Below are positions 7,213 to 10,465 of a DNA stretch of 10,465 nucleotides, piece by piece. How positions within the stretch are numbered: position 1 is the first letter of the stretch; the number at the start of each line of letters is the position of its first letter. The stretch is from contig CAYMNF010000067.1 in the NCBI GenBank assembly GCA_964391735.1, positions 1-10,465 on the forward strand. The letters run 5' to 3'. The translations under genes were made by a program, and so were the position numbers. This stretch comes from CAG-1031 sp964391735 (GTDB lineage: Bacteria > Bacteroidota > Bacteroidia > Bacteroidales > Muribaculaceae). Below the pieces are notes generated by a model. It was not told the DNA's origin. It saw only the letters and a list, made by a program, of their open reading frames with translations, and did no database searches.

Positions 7213-7610
7213 TTGGTCAAAATATATTTGTGGATTGCGTCACTGCTTTTAAATATGTATATGCCCTCAGCCGGTATAGCCTTTTGGGCTTCTTCAAAAG
7301 TCGTGTATCTGCCGATGTAAATGCCCCCAGGAGTATAGACATCCACTGCAGATTTAGACACCCGGCAAGGGGACAAGGAGGCCGGTTTATCTGAGAACGC
7401 CATTGTGGAGAGCTCATCATAGGGTAATGAAATTTCCCCCTGATTTGTGTATAACTTCAGGTTGTTATCTACAACTCTCATTGAAAGCCCCTCGGCATTC
7501 ACAACCGTTGTTTTCCCATCTTTATGTACAATCTCAAGGGTGGGGAACTCAAAGCCGAAGCTTGTCCCAACCCCAAATAAACATAACAGGATAAATATGA
7601 CTTTTTTCAT
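7209..7610 (-). CDS. Small exported protein of unknown function, partner of the beta-helix protein
   Basis: I do not recognise a named family. With the start at 7610 the protein has 133 residues and a clear signal peptide (MKKVIFILLCLFGVGTSFGF). A longer in-frame ATG at 7631 adds seven residues and is possible, but GGAG just before the 7610 ATG and the compact signal peptide favour the shorter form. The mature part holds a beta-rich segment ending GEISLPYDELSTMAF (58-72), comparable with GVIYSFPASEVGTMQF in the downstream protein. The C-terminus, VDVYTPGGIYIGRYTTF and then IPAEGIYIFKSSDAIHKYILTK at the very end, is reminiscent of type IX secretion C-terminal domains in Bacteroidetes (pattern vYt-dG-x-GiYIv-x-Kvlvk); this likeness is my inference. 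Its stop overlaps the beta-helix start by four bases, pointing to translational coupling. Confidence 0.7.
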   Translation of the reverse strand: MKKVIFILLCLFGVGTSFGFEFPTLEIVHKDGKTTVVNAEGLSMRVVDNNLKLYTNQGEISLPYDELSTMAFSDKPASLSPCRVSKSAVDVYTPGGIYIGRYTTFEEAQKAIPAEGIYIFKSSDAIHKYILTK

Positions 7611-7643
7611 CTCCTCAAATATTCTTAGCATTTCTCTTATTTC

Positions 7644-8009
7644 TTATTGTAGGCCCAACTCGGCACGCAGTTTTTTGGTGAGTTTGGCAACTACCTCATT
7701 AAACGAGTGGTTAATGAGTTCTGTCACAAGTTGTTCGGGCAATTGGGTAAAGTGAATCTGATTCCAATATTTCTTATTCCAATGGAATGCCGGCTCAATT
7801 TTGCGTATGTACTTATCCCTTAGCTCAACAGCCCGGTCAGCGTTGCACTTCAGTACCAGAAGATTACTGCCGTCAGTCAGTAAGAAAGCAAAAATCTTAT
7901 TGCCAATCTTATATGCAATATCTGGACTCCCGAATTCAATGAACGGTGTTTCCTCCGTGACCTCCGGGTGTATTGACAGGCACACCTCTCGTACTTCTTC
8001 AATATTCAC
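7644..8009 (-). CDS. MmcQ/YjbR family protein
   Basis: The 121-residue protein matches the small MmcQ/YjbR family (formerly DUF419), cytosolic proteins with a CyaY-like fold often called DNA-binding but without an established function. Evidence is the whole-length pattern: an N-terminal helix with EEVREVCLSIHPEVTEETPF, the strand pair YKIGNKIFAFL at 33-43, NLLVLKCNADRAVELRD at 49-65, and the family hallmark EPAFHWNKKYWNQI at 72-85. The C-terminal helices (PEQLVTELINHSFNEVVAKL) also fit. It is the first gene of a minus-strand run; the next gene starts 12-33 bases after its stop, so co-transcription is likely, although its job is not obviously linked to the exported pair. A -7 box lies 22 bases upstream of its start. 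Confidence 0.87.
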   Translation of the reverse strand: MNIEEVREVCLSIHPEVTEETPFIEFGSPDIAYKIGNKIFAFLLTDGSNLLVLKCNADRAVELRDKYIRKIEPAFHWNKKYWNQIHFTQLPEQLVTELINHSFNEVVAKLTKKLRAELGLQ

Positions 8010-8030
8010 TTTTTCAGGGTTTTGTAACTA

Positions 8031-8038
8031 CAAAGATA
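8031..8038 (-). promoter_or_regulatory. -7 promoter element for the mmcQ-led run
   Basis: On the minus strand this reads TATCTTTG, a full match to TAnnTTTG. Transcription would start near 8025 and leave a leader of about 15 bases before the ATG at 8009. I see no convincing TTTG at the -33 position. Confidence 0.55.
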
Positions 8039-8062
8039 ATCAAACTTCTAACTTAACCCTCT

Positions 8063-8093
8063 TTTTAACTAAGATAAAATTTTCTTACTTTTG
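8063..8093 (+). promoter_or_regulatory. Promoter of tag, adjoining the start codon
   Basis: TACTTTTG at 8086-8093 is a full match to the Bacteroidetes -7 consensus. The T-rich TTTTAA at 8063-8068 sits at about the -33 distance but lacks the consensus G. The -7 box ends four bases before the tag ATG, so transcription should begin at or within a few bases of the start codon. The region 8010-8097 is thus a divergent promoter region shared with mmcQ. Confidence 0.6.
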
Positions 8094-8097
8094 TCTT

Positions 8098-8727
8098 ATG
8101 GAAGCAGAGAACGTAGAAAGATGCGGGTGGTGTGGCGATGACCCACTTTACTGTGAATATCATGATAAAGAGTGGGGGAGACTTACCCACGATGACACCA
8201 AACTCTTTGAGTTGCTGGTACTTGAGGGGGCCCAGACCGGGTTGTCATGGCTTACAGTGTTGAGGCGACGAGAAGGGTATCGTGAGGCTTTCCACCACTT
8301 CAACGTGGAACGTGTGGCGCAGATGAATGAACAGGACGTCGAATGCTTGCTTCAAAACCCCGGGATAATACGCCATCGCAAAAAGATTGAGGCTGCTATT
8401 AAAAACGCAAGGTGCTTTATATCGGTGCAACAGCAGTTCGGAAACTTTTATAATTATATCCTTTCCTTTCTTCCGCAGGGAAAGCCCATTGTCAATCATC
8501 CCCGGCGTTTGGAGGATGTACCTGTAACCTCCCCGGTGTCAGATGCCCTGGCAAAGGATCTGAAGAAACGTGGTTTTACCTTTGTAGGCGCAACAATCTG
8601 TTACGCATTTCTTCAAGCCGCCGGGTTCGTCAATGACCATTTAGAAAGCTGTAGCTTTAAGAATGGAAATCTTTATTGTCACTTCTGTCCGGAGTTTTCC
8701 CTATCAAGATGTGACAGACCCCACTGA
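8098..8727 (+). CDS. tag: DNA-3-methyladenine glycosylase I
   Basis: This enzyme removes 3-methyladenine from alkylated DNA and starts base excision repair. The 209 residues follow E. coli Tag closely. RCGWCGDDPLYCEYHDKEWG (8-27) carries the zinc ligands Cys9 and His22. LEGAQTGLSWLTVL contains the base-recognition Glu43. Further matches are GIIRHRKKIEAAIKNA and SDALAKDLKKRGFTFVGAT. NDHLESC supplies the other zinc ligands, His181 and Cys185. The reading frame stays open upstream to 7801, but that part is antisense to mmcQ and carries no Tag homology, so 8098 is the start. The tail after residue 193 (CHFC, then SRC) goes beyond the E. coli protein and is encoded entirely within the region that overlaps hxlR. 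The transcript is probably leaderless. Confidence 0.95.
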   Translation: MEAENVERCGWCGDDPLYCEYHDKEWGRLTHDDTKLFELLVLEGAQTGLSWLTVLRRREGYREAFHHFNVERVAQMNEQDVECLLQNPGIIRHRKKIEAAIKNARCFISVQQQFGNFYNYILSFLPQGKPIVNHPRRLEDVPVTSPVSDALAKDLKKRGFTFVGATICYAFLQAAGFVNDHLESCSFKNGNLYCHFCPEFSLSRCDRPH

Positions 8728-9032
8728 AGCAGTGGATTCGCTGCATCAAGAAACGTCTTGCCGTAGGGAGTGAGACAGTATTGAGTGCGCGGCGGGACTT
8801 CGGGCAGTACCCTGCGGCTAATCAAATCCTCCGCAACAAGGGTTTTCAGAGTCTGGGAAAGCATCTTTGGGGAAATATCAGGGATCTCACGCCCCAATTC
8901 ACCGAAGTGTTTTGGCTCACCACTACTCAAGGTGAACATCACCAACAGCGGCCATTTTGCCGATAAAACAGCGAGGACGCTGCGGATAGGGCATCCGGCA
9001 ACGTCCTCGGCATATTTCTTTAGTTCTTTCAT
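8679..9032 (-). CDS. HxlR-family winged-helix transcriptional regulator
   Basis: The 117 residues match the HxlR family (relatives YodB and HypR), dimeric winged-helix regulators that often respond to electrophiles, quinones or oxidants. The family signature is Cys14 in GCPIRSVLAVLSAKWPLLV, followed by the recognition-helix segment ISPKMLSQTLKTLVAEDLI (53-71), the wing with VPPRTQYCLTPYG (79-91) and a C-terminal dimer helix. Cys14 is at the conserved N-terminal position that acts as the sensor thiol in YodB; Cys86 is a possible partner. The start codon overlaps the ancestral cupin stop by ATGA, so the pair forms an operon with likely translational coupling. The 3' end overlaps the end of tag by 49 bases on the opposite strand. 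The likely direct target is its own operon, through the repeat at 9443-9464. Confidence 0.9.
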   Translation of the reverse strand: MKELKKYAEDVAGCPIRSVLAVLSAKWPLLVMFTLSSGEPKHFGELGREIPDISPKMLSQTLKTLVAEDLISRRVLPEVPPRTQYCLTPYGKTFLDAANPLLQWGLSHLDRENSGQK

Positions 9033-9378
9033 GCTATCTCAGCGTCAGTAGCTGTCCATTGTTCAAGGCTACCGGCTTTAACCTGAATGCAAATCTCGGT
9101 TAAGTCAGTCTCAGCGTGGAGTTTACGCTTGGCAGCGGGGGCTACGCGCAACCAATCACCGGCCTCGAGAGCTACTTTCTCATCGTCGATTTCCATGAAC
9201 CCTTTCCCTGAAACAATATAATAAATCTCCTCATTCTGCTTGTGGCTGTGATAGAAGGTATCACTGTGCCTGCAGGCAGATTATTGATTGAAATTTCAGC
9301 TCCGGTAAGCTTAAGGGTGTCATGCAACTCAACGCGCGGTTCGCCGGCAGGTACATGGGTTTTAGTGTAGTTACTCAT
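9029..9378 (-). pseudogene. Small cupin-domain protein gene interrupted by a one-base frameshift
   Basis: The gene starts at the ATG ending at 9378 with MSNYTKTHVPAGEPRVELHD. As sequenced, it runs into foreign residues after NNLPAGT and stops at 9172 after 68 residues. Switching frame at about 9265 restores a full cupin: SDTFYHSHKQNEEIYYIVSG, then KGFMEIDD, LEAGDWLRVAPAAKRKLHAE and ICIQVKAGSLEQW, ending at TGA 9031-9029. The repaired protein has about 116 residues and contains the metal-binding HxHxxxE(E) of cupin motif 1. The simplest explanation is loss of one A in GGCACA-AGT. No slippery heptamer is present, so programmed frameshifting is unlikely. It could be a true inactivating mutation or a sequencing or assembly error. 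Intact relatives are one-domain cupins of unknown substrate. The restored stop overlaps the hxlR start by ATGA. Confidence 0.85.
9267..9278. repeat. Perfect 12-base palindrome beside the cupin frameshift
   Basis: TGCCTGCAGGCA is identical to its reverse complement. It lies one base from the inferred site of the missing base (9265). It encodes LPAGT in the cupin, so it may be incidental coding sequence, but such palindromes can promote slippage or base-call errors. Confidence 0.6.
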
Positions 9379-9411
9379 ATTTTATTGAATTTTAGTAAGT
9401 GATTGTGGATG

Positions 9412-9442
9412 CAAAAATAATAGCTCCCGGTTTATCGGTCAA
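9412..9442 (-). promoter_or_regulatory. Promoter of the cupin-hxlR operon
   Basis: On the minus strand the -7 element TATTTTTG (9419-9412) matches TAnnTTTG fully. TTG (9442-9440) lies 20 bases upstream in the -33 position. Transcription would start near 9405, leaving a leader of about 27 bases before the ATG at 9378. Confidence 0.7.
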
Positions 9443-9464
9443 GTAGTTACCCATAAGTTACTAC
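9443..9464. promoter_or_regulatory. Candidate HxlR operator: near-perfect inverted repeat abutting the -33 element
   Basis: GTAGTTAC at 9443-9450 and GTTACTAC at 9457-9464 form an inverted repeat with seven of eight bases matching and a 6-base spacer. The same stretch also contains AGTTAC twice in direct orientation with an 11-base period (9445 and 9456), about one helical turn. It lies directly upstream of the -33 box of the cupin-hxlR promoter, where a dimeric regulator could act. Assignment to the HxlR protein rests on position and symmetry only. Confidence 0.5.
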
Positions 9465-9525
9465 CTCATTTTTTCCCATGCCTGATGTTAATATTCCGTA
9501 ATTGATAGCTCACCACAAAAACGTT

Positions 9526-10113
9526 TCACTCAGGCATCCAGTAGTAAAAAGGCTTCTCTCGTCTATTCTTAAGCCACTTACGCAACTCTGGAAGAGTCTT
9601 TACACCATCCGCAATCACAGCCTCATAATACTCAACACCATGTATCTCTTCAGTATCCGGGGTCTCATATTTCAGTCTTAGGATTGTAGTGCGCAATTCA
9701 GCAGTTAACTTAGCGCATATTCCTTCAGCCATCCGCTCAAAATATCCGTCATACTTACTTTTCTTTTCAATATGGATGATGTCAATCTGCCAAATCTCCT
9801 CCGCAGCCATCTGATACTTCAGGTGCCATGCTACGCAACGCTCATCAGTGTGCAAGCCGTTGATGCACTTAATCTCTATAACGCCTGGTACCTTTGCCAT
9901 CTGAGCGGCAACCGCAAAACTCTGTTCAACCGTTATCCCCTCAGAATAAACATGTAAATCAATGTCCCGATGCTTGGCAATAAGCCCCATCTTAACAGAA
10001 CCCACAAGACGAACCTCAGCACCGGCCCCTTCCCATATCCGGCAAATACCCGACTCCTCCAGTACCCTGAAAGCCCTTTCCGAGGCTTTTTCAGACAACT
10101 CAATATAATTCAT
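9526..10113 (-). CDS. Stand-alone nucleotidyltransferase-fold protein
   Basis: With the start at 10113 the protein has 195 residues. The mark of the Pol-beta-type nucleotidyltransferase fold is clear: LVGSVKMG (36-43) with the GS pair, followed by HRDIDLHVY (48-56) with the metal-binding Asp50 and Asp52. A third acidic residue, Asp111, lies on the strand WQIDIIHI. The later part (AELRTTILRLKYETPD, then EIHGVEYYEAVI) is helical and resembles Bacteroides homologues. I recall that some of these are labelled phosphoglycerate mutase family, a label the motifs do not support. A longer in-frame ATG at 10179 is disfavoured because a TATCTTTG box lies between the two ATGs and the extra 22 residues look non-homologous. 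The substrate is unknown. No paired HEPN-type toxin gene or other partner is adjacent. Confidence 0.75.
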   Translation of the reverse strand: MNYIELSEKASERAFRVLEESGICRIWEGAGAEVRLVGSVKMGLIAKHRDIDLHVYSEGITVEQSFAVAAQMAKVPGVIEIKCINGLHTDERCVAWHLKYQMAAEEIWQIDIIHIEKKSKYDGYFERMAEGICAKLTAELRTTILRLKYETPDTEEIHGVEYYEAVIADGVKTLPELRKWLKNRREKPFYYWMPE

Positions 10114-10138
10114 ACCTATTTGCTTAAAAATAAATCTG

Positions 10139-10146
10139 CAAAGATA
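10139..10146 (-). promoter_or_regulatory. -7 promoter element for the nucleotidyltransferase gene
   Basis: The minus strand reads TATCTTTG, a full TAnnTTTG match and identical to the mmcQ element. The start site would be near 10133, leaving about 20 bases before the ATG at 10113. The -33 region is T/G-rich (GGTGGTTTT) without a clean TTTG. Confidence 0.5.
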
Positions 10147-10179
10147 AAGAAACTTACAAGAAAACCACCCATTACCCAA

Positions 10180-10367
10180 CCCTTTTCACCTCCCGAACGC
10201 CAAAGTCATTTAAAAACCGGTCGCAACCCATAACTGATGAAAAATATTAGAAAAAGAGAATACCCACTCTTCCCTCCACAACCTCCTGTAACTCAACCAA
10301 ATAGCATTTTACTTACCCCAATACACAACAACCTTCAACAAAAAAGTCACCAAAAACCGAAAAAAAA
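10180..10367. other. AT-rich intergenic region without a recognisable gene
   Basis: The stretch between the nucleotidyltransferase gene and the tRNA promoter is strongly A-rich on the plus strand (for example AAAAAGTCACC and AAAAACCGAAAAAAA). Short open frames here have low-complexity Lys/Pro/Gln/Asn-rich translations with no family resemblance. I see no repeat, hairpin terminator or RNA gene. Confidence 0.6.
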
Positions 10368-10399
10368 TTTGCACACATCAAATAAACGACATACCTTTG
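10368..10399 (+). promoter_or_regulatory. Consensus Bacteroidetes promoter for tRNA-Phe
   Basis: TTTG at 10368-10371 and TACCTTTG at 10392-10399 match both consensus elements exactly with a 20-base spacer. The tRNA begins at 10415, giving a short 5' leader of roughly 10 bases. This is the best promoter in the window and supports assigning the organism to the Bacteroidetes. Confidence 0.85.
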
Positions 10400-10414
10400 C
10401 ACCGTCAAAGACAA

Positions 10415-10465
10415 GGTGCCATAGCTCAGTTGGTAGAGCAAAGGACTGAAAATCCTTGTGTCCCC
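10415..10465 (+). tRNA. tRNA-Phe(GAA), 5' part, cut by the window end
   Basis: The visible 51 bases fold as a tRNA 5' half. The acceptor strand is GGTGCCA (10415-10421), then TA. The D arm is GCTC-AGTTGGTA-GAGC (10424-10439). The anticodon arm is AAGGA-CTGAAAA-TCCTT (10441-10457), with anticodon GAA at 10448-10450. The variable region begins with GTGTC. Anticodon GAA decodes UUC/UUU, phenylalanine. The T arm and 3' acceptor strand lie beyond the window. Confidence 0.95.

Noticed and set aside
7801..8097. N-terminal extension of Tag by 99 residues
   Set aside because: The extension is antisense to mmcQ, passes through both promoters of the divergent region, and has no resemblance to Tag. The family begins at the 8098 ATG.
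9029..9378. Programmed -1 frameshifting in the cupin gene
   Set aside because: The switch site GGC ACA GTG has no slippery heptamer, and regulated frameshifting is not known for this kind of protein. A mutation or sequence error is simpler.
9526..10113. MNT/HEPN toxin-antitoxin module
   Set aside because: There is no small HEPN-like gene next to the nucleotidyltransferase; its neighbours are the cupin-hxlR operon and an empty AT-rich stretch.
9970..10449. Two plus-strand open frames across 9970-10233 and 10237-10449
   Set aside because: The first is antisense to the nucleotidyltransferase gene and the second runs through the tRNA promoter into the tRNA. Both have low-complexity translations.
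1..10465. Mobile element, prophage, CRISPR array or defence island
   Set aside because: No transposase, integrase, spaced repeats, terminal inverted repeats or attachment-like duplication were seen. The tRNA-Phe end is a potential integration site, but only its 5' half is visible.

Overview
The window looks like a chromosomal segment of a Bacteroidales bacterium, possibly from the Bacteroides/Muribaculaceae/Prevotella breadth; I cannot place it closer. Three things support this: repeated matches to the Bacteroidetes sigma promoter (about TTTG, 19-20 bases, TAnnTTTG) in front of genes, almost no strong Shine-Dalgarno sites, and a 306-residue serA directly behind serC.

Layout. (1) 1-1306, plus strand: the tail of an unidentified membrane protein, then a type I cytosolic L-asparaginase (ansA), closed by a hairpin terminator. 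(2) 1360-4328, plus strand: an FMN nitroreductase with a recognisable promoter, then the serine-biosynthesis pair serC-serA (4 bases apart) and a strong terminator. SerA is the short form without an ACT domain and has Lys where the catalytic His normally sits. (3) 4355-5296, plus strand: GDP-L-fucose synthase (fcl) without its usual partner gmd in view. (4) 8009-5314, minus strand: an MmcQ/YjbR-family gene, a small exported protein of unknown function, and a large exported beta-helix protein of the Cthe_2159-like carbohydrate-binding type. The last two share an ATGA overlap and a similar N-terminal motif, so they look like a functional pair. (5) 8098-8727, plus strand: 3-methyladenine DNA glycosylase I (tag), whose promoter is so close to the ATG that the mRNA is probably leaderless. 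(6) 9378-8679, minus strand: a cupin gene broken by a one-base frameshift, then an HxlR-family regulator. The two overlap by ATGA and sit behind a clear promoter with a repeat that could be the operator. The hxlR end overlaps the tag end by 49 bases. (7) 10113-9526, minus strand: a stand-alone nucleotidyltransferase-fold protein. (8) 10180-10414: an AT-rich gap ending in a textbook Bacteroidetes promoter, then the first 51 bases of tRNA-Phe(GAA), cut by the window edge.

Most of the window is ordinary core metabolism. I found no phage, IS element, CRISPR array or defence system. The parts that deserve a second look are the small-protein/beta-helix pair, the frameshifted cupin-hxlR operon with its operator candidate, the leaderless tag gene and its cysteine-rich tail encoded inside the overlap, and the Lys-type SerA.
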